The notes below the pieces were generated by a model, which did not search any database, was not told the origin of the DNA, and saw nothing but the letters and a program-made list of their open reading frames with translations. DNA of 64,000 bases from Diadophis punctatus similis (lineage: Eukaryota; Chordata; Lepidosauria; Squamata; Dipsadidae): contig JALIGW010000013.1 of NCBI GenBank assembly GCA_023053685.1, positions 15,909,501 through 15,973,500 on the forward strand, given 5' to 3'. Position 1 is the first letter of the stretch. Every line of letters begins with the position of its first letter. Made by a program: the position numbers and the translations under genes. Positions 10,385-23,500 of this stretch are shown piece by piece.

Positions 10385-11284
10385 CCAACTTGTCACTTTC
10401 TGTGGGGCCTTACGAAAGCTATCATTTCAATATATTGAGAGAGTGCCGAGTTAAGAAGGCTGCTATAATTCTTCAGATTTTATAACACAGTAAAGGAGGC
10501 TCTATTTTGATTCAAGGTTGATCACTTTTTACTTTCCATATTTTCTCAGAAATAGTATACTCCAGATTTTTTTTAAAGCAGCTTGATTTTATATAGCATG
10601 TATTAACTGGCCCTCAGTACAGTGTAAAATTCAAAGGGATAACTGGGACTGATTGTAATGTTAAAAAAAAGGGAGAGAACAGCAAAGTTGCTGTCTTACC
10701 ACCACCAATTCTCTTGTTTAATTGGGAATTGCTTGGATATTTTCATGAATGGGATAGAATTAACATAAATAAATCAATAAATCAATAAATCAATAAATCA
10801 ATAAATCAATAAATCAATAATAGAAAACCAAACAGAGATTCTTCCATCTGACCTTATCCTAACATTTAGACAGAGGTTTCAGAAACTGACATATATAGAT
10901 TTTGATCCAGACTATTTGAGTACAGACTATTATATTTGTAGTGATAAATTATCACTATTAATATTTTTTCTGACAGAACATAGGATCTGCATATTTGATT
11001 AGATTTATTTGCTTCTAGTCCATTTTGGTTTCTCATGTTTTGGAGACATTTTTATTCACTTCTTCAACTGCACACCTTTCTAGATAGATTTATATACAGA
11101 TTTCTAGAGAGAGTTCATGTTATAAAGCAAATTAAGAAAGGTCAGTGCACACAGGGATCCAAACAAACTAAACTTTTACTAGAACATTAAAGCTTGGGCA
11201 CCTGTTGTTACCAAACTTAAATAATAGAACCAATAGAACAGTCTTGCTTTCCATTTCATACCTTTGTGTTGCAGCTTGATGTAG
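10385..11284. other. Unique DNA with an octamer array
   Basis: No gene recognised. An octanucleotide array (AATAAATC)n, about 6-7 units, lies at 10765-10820. Confidence 0.6.
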
Positions 11285-11286
11285 TA

Positions 11287-11420
11287 CCATGTTTCCCCAA
11301 AAATAAGACCCTGTCTTATATTTTTTTGAACTCAGAAATAAGTGCTTGCCCTTATTGCCATGCACTCAACAGCCCAATTGGGCTTATTACCAGGGGATGT
11401 CTTATTTTGGGGGAAACAGG
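11287..11420. mobile_element. TA-flanked palindromic MITE (CCATGTTTCCCC)
   Basis: Ends are CATGTTTCCCCAAAAATAAG and the inverse of CCTGTTTCCCCCAAAATAAG, with TA on both sides (11285-11286, 11421-11422). A short subterminal hairpin pairs AATAAGAC with GTCTTAT. 134 bp, no coding capacity. Confidence 0.8.
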
Positions 11421-11752
11421 TAGCCGTATCTAATAATTTGGGCTGGTGTAGTTGAGTATTCAGTTTTTATCTGGTTTTTAACTCACCAATTTTTGTACAT
11501 TCCTTCATGAATGACCCGTTTTTTAAAAAAACAACCACAACAACTTTTCGAAAGCAGAAGAAAGCATATTTGTCATAGTCACCCATTCCTAAAAGTACAG
11601 TATATAAAGAAGCAACAGTTTTGGTAAAGGATGACCAAACAACTTCATCCCAGTTAAAGAACACCACATCCTAAGTAAAACCCAGTTTCCAAAGCATTTA
11701 TAACCCATCATATAAGTCACTGGCCCAAAGATAATTTCACTGTTGTATAAAT

Positions 11753-11849
11753 CAGTGCTTTTCAAACCTGGCAACATTAAGATGCTGACTGGGGAACTCT
11801 GGGAGTTGGTGTCCACAGATCTTAATGTTGCCAAATTTGAAAAGCACTG
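11753..11849. mobile_element. Palindromic hAT MITE
   Basis: 97-bp near-palindrome from CAGTGCTTTTCAAACCTGG to its inverse GAAAAGCACTG. Flanks are GTATAAAT (11745-11752) and ATATAAAT (11850-11857), a 7/8 duplication. Same family as 29802 and 44984. Confidence 0.85.
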
Positions 11850-11857
11850 ATATAAAT

Positions 11858-12685
11858 TAATCATCAAATAGATTTGTATGCATATAACAAAGGCCTATGT
11901 ATTTCAAAGATTTGGTTTCTTTTAAAATGTATCATCTTCTTTTATGATAAACCTGACCAGATTCCACTTCTTGGAAAATGTGCATCCAATCTGAAATCAG
12001 GACAAATCATCTTTATGGTTACAATATCAACAGGTTTCTGTTTGTTTTTCAAGTACATTATAACAGGTCATGGATTCTAGGAACTCAAACGTTATTTTGA
12101 TATGTTTTGGTGTAATAGATTGTGCCAAGCAATAGAATAGTACAACCATTTCTCTTTAATTTTTTCCTGATATTAAATTCAATAAAGCAATTAGATTTAC
12201 CAACATATTTTCTAGTACAACAGCTGATAATTTTATTCCCTATTATATTTAGCCCATATTATATTTAATGCATATCTATGAGCAAAGCTTTGTCTAGTTG
12301 AATCCAAAGTATTAAATTTAACTATTTTGGTCCCCAGTTGCCCCTAATCTTCTGAAATGGATATATCTAGCCAAAGTCTCACCTGTGGCAGACAGTAAAT
12401 TATTTGAATGGTGCAAGCATTTGCTTCTAGATAGATCAATCACTTTGATCTCAGGAAATTTAAAAATTCTGATATTGTTTCAAGATTGTCTTTCTTCTCC
12501 TTGGTAATACAGTTATGTATATGTAACTTGGCCTCCTTGACTTTTGGGAATGTGTTACCCATTACCACAGTGTCCGATTGTGAGTGGCCTCATAGCAGCA
12601 CCTACCAAGTGTCAAGTAGGAAATACAGTGCTACACACAGGAAAAGGTTGTCAGCTAATTTGAAGATTTAATCTTCCTTGCCTCT
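11858..12685. other. Unique AT-rich DNA
   Basis: No gene or repeat recognised. Confidence 0.5.
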
Positions 12686-12693
12686 GTTTAGGC

Positions 12694-13067
12694 CAGGGGT
12701 CTGCAGTCTGGAGCTGCACGTGGCTCTTTCATCCCTCTGCTGCGGCTCCGTCGCTCAAAATATGAGTCACAACCTCCAATGTGTGACACCCGTCGGCACG
12801 TGATTTATTGAACTTTTTGACCCATCTTTTTTTTTTCGGAGTTCAAAATGTTTTTGTTGCATGCAGAAATAAAAATGTGTTTTCTCTGTAGCAGGTCATT
12901 GATTTCATAAATGCAACACGCTATACATAGCATAAAGGTAAAAAAACGATATATGCAGTGTTATCTTCATTTTAAATGTCAAAAGGGTTTTGTGGCTCCC
13001 GGTGTTTTCTTTTCTGTGGGAAACGGATCTAAATGGCTCTTTGAGTGTTTAAGGTTGCCGATCCCTG
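12694..13067 (+). mobile_element. Non-autonomous hAT element (CAGGGGTC family)
   Basis: 374 bp, from CAGGGGTCTGCAGTCTGGAG to AAGGTTGCCGATCCCTG. Flanked by GTTTAGGC (12686-12693) and TTTTAGGC (13068-13075), a 7/8 duplication. Carries GTGGCTCTTTCATCCCTC near the left and AAATGGCTCTTTGAG near the right. No transposase frame. Confidence 0.82.
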
Positions 13068-13353
13068 TTTTAGGCCTTTTCAAGCCATCAGTGTTTTTAA
13101 AATAAGATGCATTAAGGCATTTTTATTTAGGCTACCATTTTGGGTCAAAGAGCAAACTTGAATGTAATTTAAACTGCTATTCTGAACTGCTGCACCATTT
13201 TGTGATAAGAGGAATATGATTTATCATATTTCCGCATCCTGAGTTAATATTAAGCTTGGCTTTTACTTCAAAGTCTTTCACAATACTTAATATGAATACT
13301 TTGGAAGGTCTTACAGGTTTTTACTGGAATGAGGTGTTACATGGACTTACATT

Positions 13354-13576
13354 GAGCCATGGTGGCACAGTGGGTAGAAGTCAGTATTGCAGGCTAATTC
13401 TCCTAACAGCCAGGGGTTCGATCCTCACTGGCTCAAGGTTGACTCAGCCTTCCATCCTTCCAAGGTCAGGAAAATGAGGACCAAGTTTGTTGAGGCAATA
13501 TTCTGCCTCTCTAAACTGCTTAGAACAGGCTGTAAAGCACTATGAAGCATTATATAAGACTCAGTGCTATTGCTCT
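13354..13576 (+). mobile_element. Squamate tRNA-derived SINE
   Basis: Starts GAGCCATGGTGGCACAGTGG. The B-box region is GGTTCGATCCTC, the body GGCTCAAGGTTGACTCAGCC. It ends in GCTGTAAAGCACTATGAAGC and the CTATTGCT tail typical of the other SINE subtype (compare 30583). More diverged than the copies at 1612 and 29359. Confidence 0.85.
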
Positions 13577-13639
13577 AAAATGCATTTCCCTTCCCAAGAT
13601 ATCTTAGCTATAAACAACTACTTGTTGCAAAGAACAACT

Positions 13640-15665
13640 GTTATTCAATTGTGTTATGCTCTGACTGCATCAGCTTTGATAGTGTCTAGCTACCATGATT
13701 TTTGGCAGTTTGCTTTTACAACTCACCATTCCAAACATAACTGCCATTTCCAGTGAGTTTGATAGCATGACATGGTAAAAATAAGTAAGGTGGAATTTTG
13801 TGATTTTGCCTTCCAGCGATATGTCTGGTTTTATATACAGCAAAACTTGCTTGTTTTGTCATCTTTGCTGTTCAAGGAATGCATAGGAGCCTTCTTCAAC
13901 ACCACAGCTAGAACAAGTCAATTTTCCTCCTGTTTAATTTTTTCAAGATACAACTTTTGCAACTGTAGGTAAGTATGGAAAGTCCAATAGTGCAGATTAA
14001 TCTATATTTAGTTGCTTTTTCATACTTAATTCATGCTCCTCGTTGCTGTGCGATCCAATATGATTTCATACTTTATTTCTGGACTGCATTCACTGCTTTG
14101 ATCAATCTGCAATCCTAGAAATGTGAATTCTTGCATGCATTCCATCTCTTCACCATGAATTGTTATTTTGACATTTTCAGTCCTTGCAGTGTTCATGAGC
14201 TTAGTCTTTTTGACATTCAGGGAGAGGCCAAATTTCTCGCTTTTTCTTTAATCCTTTTGATCAGAAGTTTCAGGTCTTCTTTGGTTTCTGAGAGAAGAGT
14301 TGTGTTGTCAGCATATCAAAGGTTGTTGATGTTCTTTCCTCCAATCTTTCCTCTGATTTCTGATTGTTCAAGTTTCCTTGTGATCAATTCGGCATATATG
14401 TTGAATAAGAAAGGTTAAAGAATGCAATCTTGCTGCACTCCTTTCTCTAACTTGAATCAATCAGTGCTCCATATAGTATTTACATAGTGGCTTCTTGTTT
14501 TTGTACAGTGACTGCACTAACTTGGCTAAATATGTTAGAACTAACAGGTCTTCTAGGGCTCTCCATGACTTGTCATGATTGGCATAATCAAAGACTTTCT
14601 TCTAGGCGATAAAGCAAATATAGTTATTTTTGTCAGGCACAAAGAACCAGGACCATTTGTAAGGTTACAGGATAGAAGATTTATTCAAGCCTATACAAAA
14701 GAATCTGGTCAACTAATGTGGTCAACTAAATTGGCACCAGATAAGGGTCAGTGGAATACATGAGGGATTGGACTTGGAGCACTTGTGGGAACACAATGAC
14801 TCTAAACTGATGATGTGCTTAACTTCTCCCCCAAATCTGCCTGCTCTTTCCTACCTATAGTTCTTTTGATATTCTTGATATTTTTTCCATGATCCTTTAT
14901 AGAGTTGCAATATGGTCATGAGTGCCACAACTCCTTCTAAAGCTAGCTTGAACATCTGGTAATTTCCTTTCCATGATCAGTGCCACGTATGGATCTTAAT
15001 AAGAATCTTGTTAACTTGAGGAATGAGGACAATTGTGTGGTAACTGGAGCAATCCTTGGTGTCACCCTTTTTGGGCAATGGAATGAACACTGATAGTTTG
15101 CAATCATGTGCCCATGGGTTCATTTCCCAAATGTTCTGGCACAATTCTGCCGCAATTTTCTGATGATTGTGGGTGGTGCAGTCTTCAGCAAATCTGCAGG
15201 GATGACATCAACATCTGGAGTCTTGTTGTTTGGCAGTTGGCTCTTTGCCCACATGATTTCTATCTGAAGGATGGCTGGTTCTATTTCTGCTCCCCTTTCG
15301 TCATCATCTTTGTTGCTGGCATACAGCTCTTCTATATATAATTGCCATCTGTATTGATACCTTGTTGGTCAGACAGTTTTTTTCCCTTGCTTGTTTTGAT
15401 GATACTTTCATGAACAGTAAACAGTATTTGAATCCTGTTGCATTCCTGCTGTGAACCTTCATGCAGGCCTCTTCTAGCTTCTTACAATGCTGGTCCCAGT
15501 AAACTTTGTTGATTTTTCTTGCTGCTCTTTGTAAATCTGCATTCAATCTCCTTGCTTCCTCCTATTTGCCTGCTGCTTTGATGGCTTTTCTCTGTTTGGC
15601 TATTCTGATGGTTTCATCTGAAACTCACTTGTTTTAAACTTAGTGACCACATTTAGTAAGAAATA
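13640..15665 (-). mobile_element. Bov-B (RTE-clade) LINE, 5'-truncated and decayed
   Basis: Read on the minus strand this is the linker, reverse transcriptase and C-terminal part of the Bov-B protein, with stops and small indels in many places. Recognisable pieces are the stretch around NKVYWDQHCKKLEEACMKVH (15546 downward), the FGLSLNVKK-type segment near 14230, and the C-terminal 'HGGWTLSKL'-type region near 13690. Bov-B supplies the copying machinery for Sauria SINEs. The endonuclease part, upstream of about 15665, is missing. A SINE lies just beside its 3' end at 13354. Confidence 0.85.
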
Positions 15666-16464
15666 GACAAAGGTGGGGGAGGAGGAGGAGAAAGAGGAGG
15701 CTTCTTCAAGCAATTTGATTACGTTATTGAGATACACCCAGCCTTGTTAGATATCTGAGATAGGGAATCTTTCTCTGCTAGGCTCTTCCAGCAGAGACGC
15801 TGACCAGTTCGTTTGGCTAACAATTTCTGCCTCCTCCCAAGAGATGTTTTAATGAGCCCCTCCGACATGGCCAAAGGCAAGAAGTGTCCTCTGGGCCACT
15901 GAGGTGAAGAGCCAAAGCTTAACCTACTAGACTAACAATAATTAATACAGCATTTTCCCTCCAATTCATCTCAATGCTCTAACATTACCTTTTTTGATTC
16001 TCGGTAAGCTGCATAACATTAGGTTTATCACATTACATATACGTAGGAAATGGAAATATATGGCCTAATATAAATGAATTTAAAATACTAATTAGGTGAA
16101 GGCAATGGACATATTGTGAGAGACTGGTTTAAGGGAAATTGAGAAATCTACTTTTTGTTTTCGTTAAGGACAAGGAAGTTTGATTGCAAGTAAACAGGCC
16201 ATTTGAGCTAGAAAGTGTTTGACTACAAGATTGTTGTTTAAAAAACATTTTAAGTAAGAAATAATCTATTCACATAATCCACATATGCATACAGGCTGCT
16301 CAGATTTATGCTGTTGTATACTGTGGTGATTATGTCATCGGATATCTGAGTGGCAGCCTTGAAACCATTTTATTTTTAAAGGGTGACAATTTTAAAGGAG
16401 AAAGTATTTACTACTGTATATAAGCCTTTCTGATTATATAGTATCTAAAAATAATGTATCAACC
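15666..16464. other. Unique DNA
   Basis: No recognised gene. A purine-rich stretch (GGAGGAGGAGGAG) at about 15675-15700 is followed, at 15750-15920, by a block of balanced base composition that is open for about 50 codons on the minus strand. It matches nothing I recognise and could equally be conserved non-coding DNA. Confidence 0.4.
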
Positions 16465-16575
<111 letters not shown>

Positions 16576-17177
16576 TCAGCTCAGCTGCTTCAAGAAAATT
16601 GCGCAGACTGATTACAAATTACGGCACAACTCTGTTGCATAAATGATCCATTGGAATTTATGCAAAAACTATAACATCCATACTGCTATAAATTGGTGGG
16701 AACACAAGCCTGAAAAAGTCACTGAAAATCAGATGGTCAAGACCTTGTGCGATTTCCACATACAAACGGACAAGGTACTGGCGCATGATACACCAGACAT
16801 CACGCTGGTTGAGAAAAACAAGGTGACTATTATCGACATTGCAATAGCATGTGATAGCAAGGTCGATGAAAAGGAACACAAAAAAATTGCAAAATACCAG
16901 GACTTAAAAATCAAAATTCAACGATTATGGCACAAACCAGCAGTGGTAATTCCAGTGGTGATTGGAACACTGGGCGCTGTCCCAAAAGCACTGGAATTAC
17001 ATTTAAAACAGCTCAAAATCTACAAAATTACCATCAGTCAAATGCAGAAAGCCGCACTGCTCGGTTCCGCACATATACTTCAGAAATAGATTACGACGTC
17101 CTAGGCCCCTGGGTGGGGCCCGACTAGTAATCAATGCCAAATCTGGCGAAACAACTGGCCGCTGTGGTACAATTGTA
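16576..17177 (+). mobile_element. R4/R2-like LINE, 3' end
   Basis: A 5'-truncated non-LTR retrotransposon that keeps the C-terminal restriction-like endonuclease region and about 90 bp of 3' UTR ending GTGGTACAATTGTATAA. A GAT/AAT array follows immediately as the 3' tail. Trinucleotide arrays on both sides are unusual (see findings). Confidence 0.75.
16643..17089 (+). CDS. Restriction-like endonuclease fragment of R4-like LINE
   Basis: A 148-codon open frame representing the C-terminus of a REL-type LINE protein. In the family this domain nicks the target DNA so that reverse transcription can start. Visible marks: HIQTDKVLAHDTPDITLVEK with the PD of the PD-(D/E)xK-like nuclease core at about residues 50-51, IIDIAIACDSKV, KIAKYQDLKIKIQRLW, VIPVVIGTLGAVPKALE, and the closing MQKAALLGSAHIL before the stop. 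The codon just before the ATG is TAA, so this ATG is only the first Met of a fragment. The reverse transcriptase and N-terminal zinc fingers are absent. It is unlikely to be expressed as a working protein. Confidence 0.7.
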   Translation: MIHWNLCKNYNIHTAINWWEHKPEKVTENQMVKTLCDFHIQTDKVLAHDTPDITLVEKNKVTIIDIAIACDSKVDEKEHKKIAKYQDLKIKIQRLWHKPAVVIPVVIGTLGAVPKALELHLKQLKIYKITISQMQKAALLGSAHILQK

Positions 17178-17376
<199 letters not shown>

Positions 17377-17899
17377 CCAGTTTTAATATTGCTAATGTTT
17401 TCCCCCCCCTTTAGTTATACCATCCTCAGTATGGGCATAGGGATCTTTTATTTTTCATCAAGAAACACATATACCCAGTGACAGTTTAGAGACAGACACA
17501 TCATGTAGGATTAAAGGAAAGAGGTAAAGACATTGATAAAAAGATGAGTGAAAAAGAAATAAACATATTTAGTTTTTTAAAAAGGGTCTCGAGCCAACCC
17601 AAAAGCTCTTTAGTGATGGGAAGAGGGCATCATTCACGTCTCTGGGCACATTAAGCTGTTACATATTACAGCCATCTCATTTTAAGTGGTGTAAGGCTCA
17701 TCTCATTTGCATATGTTGTCTTACAATCTGGCTGCAGGCCTGTCTCCACTGTGAATAAGGTGGCTGTGCAAGGCAGCTTGGGGTTGGCATAAAAGATGTG
17801 TCAGAATCAAGCTGCTCCACTAATCAGCTTTACTGGGACAAATACATGATAGTCTATGTGAAGCAATTGAGATAACGGTAATGCAGCATCCGCTGGAAT

Positions 17900-17949
<50 letters not shown>

Positions 17950-20481
17950 CATGCACTTATATATAGAGAGAGAGAAAGGGGGGATAGAGTATCTTTCTGG
18001 TGTGCATGTGTGTCTCTCTCTGAAGGGTTTAAGCTACCTTCAGATCCTTCCCAGAAAATGTGTAAATGCTGCAGTGATGTTCTACTGACCTCTAAAGGCA
18101 GTTGCTTTGAGTTGTTGAATTTTTGTTAAAATTTAAGACTTTGTGCCACACATATCATTAACATTTTTAATGGAGGGATTCTGTGCCTTCACCAACGAAG
18201 TCATTCAATTTTTATAAATATATTTTCCTCCATATCTAATCCTGTGGCTGTTGTTACCACTGCTTGCTACTATTATTTCCACTTCAACACCAGTTGATAA
18301 ATATTCTCTCCAACCTCTATTGCTTGCATAGTTCCTCTTCATGCCCAACCCAAGAGGAATGACATCTTGTTTGCTTGATTTTTTTTTCTCTCCTGGGCCA
18401 GATATTTGTAATTTGTAATTTGAATCATGTCCTGTGGCTGCTTTCTACATTTCCTTCCTCTAAACAACTTTGAAACTTTATCCTCTCCTTAATTTCCTGC
18501 AGTGGGTGAAGCAAACTATAAACCCTGCTTCTAGAGGAAAAGGCAAATGGTGGGCAATGGTGTGCAAAACAACATGGAGTTGAGCTGACATGGGAAGAAA
18601 GGGAGGGGACCTTTCAAAAGGCTATATGCCACCATACTTGATCAGTTCCTAAGTGGAAACTGTAGGATATTGTTTTATTTATGAATGCAACATTTGATGT
18701 CAGTCAATACTACCCTGTTCTCAGATATTTGATTAAAGCCCAGCATTAAAATAACAGTACGACTATCTTTCCTGTCACCACATCAACATTAGCATGACAG
18801 TTGCTAAATACGATAGAAACCACAGACCCTTTCTTTTTTCTGATTTGCTACAACCATTATTGCAGTGTGAGTTCATTTTTGTATGTGTGTGTGTGCTTGT
18901 GTGCACGTGCATGCCTCATTGATCACCTGGAGACCAAAATCACAAATATACCCTGGAATTCATGACATAAAATGAAATAGGCTATGTGGATGCTTGATTT
19001 ATGTTGCTGCTTCTTACATGAGGTCAGGAGGAACTTTTCCCCCCCCCAGTTTCTCTTTAAGAATGATGGAAGGGTGCTTTTTAAAAATGGGGGTAGCAGA
19101 GGAGGTTGGTTGTCCCCCCCCTCCCCAAAATGGCATATTGAAAGACCTCTAACACTGAATAGTTAGAAGATAATAACCGAATGGTAAAAAGGTCCCTGCC
19201 TACATATACCACCCTGCCGCTGGCATTAATCCAGGCTTTGGGCGAATCTGAAATTTCCTAAAGATGTATTAGTGTCTTATACACATTTGCTCCTGTGCAC
19301 TCATAATCCTTTTTACTGGCTTCTTAGTTGTATGCTTTGTATTTAAATTTTCCCTTCTGACCAAGTAAATCCCTTTAGATGAAGTGACAGCAGCTTTTCA
19401 GCACCCATAGCTGGGTGACAGCTGGTGTACAAGCTCTGAAAAGACGGCAGAGTGTTCCTTGCTAGCTTTCCTCAAGGCCAGCGTCAACCACCAACTGAGC
19501 GATTTGTTAGTTCCTCCTTTAAGCATCAGTCAGCTGAAGAGGTTCATATTATATAGCGAAGTAATACAATAGCTATCAATATAAACAATATCTGCACTCC
19601 TGGCTTTCAGCCGTGCTTTTAATTAGCTACTGAATTATGTGAACCTAGTACATTTTCATTAAACCCAGTGTAACCCTTTATTAACTCTCTGTGAAGGACA
19701 GTAAGTCCGTTGTAGCCTTGATTTGGGCATAGTCATTTAAAATCTTTGCTTGAAAGGAGTAACCATTAGGAGTTTTTGAAAGAGGAGACCAGCAGTTAAA
19801 ACACTTTCCTGAGAGGCCACGGGGGGGGGGGAATAATTCTATCCCCCCGCCCATCCTTTCTCCATTAAAATGTATCTCTTGGTCATTCGGTGACTAATAT
19901 ATTCTGTTCTTTCAGCTTAGATTTGCTAGTTTTCTTTTTGGAAATTAGCAAGTTTTGTCATAAGGAAGAGAAAGTTGCACTGGCAATCTCTCTGGAAAAG
20001 TCACCACCAAAAATAAATTGTTTTAGAAGCGGGCTATGCAAGAAATAGAGGTTTCCTGGATGCACTCTTTCCTGTAGAGAATTTCCAATGGCTGCATGAA
20101 TAAATAGCGGTGCCCCTTTTAGTAGTTCTCAGTATTTAATCCATCAAAATCGTTCTGTTTTTAAAATGAAAAATCACATTGTTCAAACTTTAATTTAATA
20201 CATGTTTTTTTATTCGTAGACTTGAGATTATGTGGGAGTTGATGGTGCTAGGTAAGTCACGCATTGAAATCACGGGTAAGGTCTATGACATGAGTCATAT
20301 CAGTTAATGCTTATCTTTGTGATTTACCAAACTGATCCCACCACATCGCTTAGACATACACAAAAAATTTTAACAACATATTTGACTGATATCAATGATC
20401 TTTTGAAAAGACTTAAAAAGATTTTAGCTAACAGTCAGCCTAATTTATGATAATCAGAGAATTTCATAGCAGCGGCATTTT
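17377..20481. other. Unique DNA with a TG array
   Basis: No gene recognised. A (TG)22 run lies at 17902-17946 and a short GA run at 17963-17977. The blocks at about 17590-17880 (containing ATTTGCATA) and 19380-19720 (containing TTTAATTAGC) are repeat-free and have the look of conserved non-coding DNA, but this is only an impression. Confidence 0.45.
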
Positions 20482-20541
20482 TATGTATTTATTATATATG
20501 TATGTATGTATGTATGTATTTATGTATGTATGTATGTATTT
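20482..20541. repeat. (TATG)n microsatellite
   Basis: About 14 imperfect TATG units with TATT interruptions. Confidence 0.9.
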
Positions 20542-23500
20542 TTATCATATTTTTCTGAAAATAGAATTCTTTCAATAGTAACAGAATTTCAGTGGCACAG
20601 AAACGTTGCCAACTGACAATCCAAAATGAAATACTTCACACCTTAATCTCAAATTTACTACATACAATTCCCATCAAAATTAGTACTACTACCTAATATT
20701 TGGAGAAAAAAATGTCAAATATGCAACTTGCAAGAAACTCAGTGTGTATGAATAGAAGATAATTTTTTAAAAAAATTATATACCATCTTATTTTTTTCAA
20801 AAAAATATGCTTGTGTTTGACATAATTTGCTTGTGTTTTTATAATTTTTTTGCTGTCTGCCACCCAGTGGCACTTCTTGTGAGATGTGCGGTAATATTAT
20901 CAAATAAGTAGTATATGATAAATATCTGTTTAAAGGAGATAGATAGATATACATCTTTATATATATAAAGAATAATCATCAGTAGAACTGGAGACCAAGG
21001 AAAACCTTTATCTGAAGCTTTGTACCCAAGTACTGTACACTATGAAGATAATAATAATAATTTCCATGTTTATTAGAAGAAGCTCTACTGAGATAAATAA
21101 TGCATTTTTAAGCTTGAAACATTCTTTAAAATATATTATTTTTGTATTGTTATTATTCCCATATCATTCTTATTTTCCATCCATATCAATCTGACTTTGA
21201 ATTGGAATTTTTAATAGCATAAAATACACTTCTTACTGTCAGGCTTGCAGGCAGAATTGCAGGCAATTCACACTGACAATATTGGACTTTTAATTTAATT
21301 AATTTAATTTATTGTTCTTATAAGCCGCCCAATCCACCTAGTACCTAAAATGCTCTTACTGCTTCTTCTTTTTCTCCTATATTTTAAAAGCCATGTCAAC
21401 TAGCAACATCTGTCCTATCCCAGATGTTTGAAAGGGAGACAGAATCTAATTCAAGTTATTATCTGAATTCTGAATCTATTTTTTTTTCCTTGTCTTACTG
21501 GGATTTACGGAAACACTCCCTTAACACATTCCCTCCCACATCTGAGACTGAAAACACTCATGCACAATTTTGTTTTTAACTTGTTTGGCGAGGGGCATGA
21601 TCCAAGCATGAATTCTAAGAAGCTTAGGCGTTATCCTCATCACAGTTAAGGGTACAAACTTAAGGATGAATTTTTAAAAATGTTGAAATCAAATAAATGA
21701 GAGTAGCCACAACTGGCTTTAAGGAGTTGACTACTTCTTGCATAACCCACTGTGTAGATATACTAACATTAACTGCAGATCCACAAATAGAAGGGGGAAA
21801 AAATCTTCTAAACAGATATTGCGCATGTTCACTCTAGCACGTCCCAATACACAAAATAATCTTTCCTTCGAATCCATCATAGTTGAGAAATTTAATTTTT
21901 ATTCAGTGCAGAGACTGGAACCTTATTCTTTGTGCTTCATTCTATTTGTGTAGTGAACATCTTTGCATTTTCAGACACACACGCACACACGCACACACAC
22001 ACACCGCTTATATTTTTTTCAAAAATAGTTTTTTAAAAAAAATCAAGAAAGGATGTAAAAAAAATAGGGCATACCTGTATGTTTGGTGTCTGTTTACATT
22101 TTCTGTAATGTAGTCATTAAGCACACAACGTCGACTTAAAGGATGTCAAAACTGACAAGCACACTATGATTGATGATGCTGTGCTAGACTAATTCTTACC
22201 AGGTGCAGTGTGATGTGAATTCAAATGTAGCTCAGAGAGCTTATTTGTATTAGTAAAGTTATGCTTTGTCAAAGTTCCCTGACTTCTTTACCTATCAAAT
22301 CCATCTTTTAATCCAAAGTGTGTTCTCCCCCTTCTTTTAGGTCTTAGATCTGTGAAAAATGCCCCCCTCCTTTCCAACCTTACAACCAGTTCCCCCCCTG
22401 TGCCTAGTGATTTGTTAAATAACCATTTGTCCAACTGCAAGCTAGGATTGCCTGAGTCGAAAGTCTTTGGTAACACTCAGATTGTACATTCCAATTTGCA
22501 CAAACAACATCAGCATTGAATTTTCTCTACATCATCATGTTTGGGATTCAGGTGAAACAAAAATACCATAGAATTGACCAGTACAGATGTGTATTTTTTT
22601 TACAGTTCTCTGTTTTTAGCAGTTTTAGGGTGCTAGTTTGATTACAAAATTCTCTACATGGTATAGGCAGGAAACATCATATTTTTTTCTGGAAAATGTA
22701 ACTGAATGTGTACATGCCTTTTTTTATATAATGCTGCCCTTTTATTAAAAGTGATTCATTTAAAAAGGATCCACAGCTCTATTATACATCCTTCCTATTA
22801 TACCCTCCTAAACATCCTCGGAGTCTACTCCCGAGAGCTGGATGGCTCTCTAGAGCAGATTCTAACCTCGTTTGAGCTGTTCAAATTTCCTGTAATGTAA
22901 TACTGAATAGATATGCCAGGGAGAGGATTTTGCTTCGGTGTACATATTTCACTGATTAGAAATTTGAATGTCTGGATAGCATTGTGATGTCATTTACTGC
23001 ATTAATTCATTTGCCTAGATTCCCCCATGCAACCAGAAAATGTTGTCCTGGCTCACAGCTACCCTACCTCCTGATGTCATTAATTAGCCAAATCTGATTG
23101 GCTCTGCAGGATTGTGATAAAGCCCCGCCATTAAAATTCCCAACCAGTGAAATGATTCATGACTGGCAGGGAGTGTCTATGTGATTAATCCAGCCAAGGA
23201 GGAAACATATTTATGGAAAATAGTGGTGAAAAAGCAATAGCTTATAAAGATATGGGACAGACCAGGATTCTTTAAAATATTAAACAATGAATAAATACTT
23301 TTCAGGAAATATGTATGTTCTACAGAAATAACTATTTGAGTATTTGACAATTCATAAATTGGTATTAATGAATACTTCATGAAGCTCTAGTGTCATAAAT
23401 AAGAACAAGTCCCTGTAGGTTGTTCAGTGAAGTTAATGATTAAAGTAATGGTTGCATATTGCATTTCCTGGCACCACAACTTTAGGCAACTGTGCTGATT

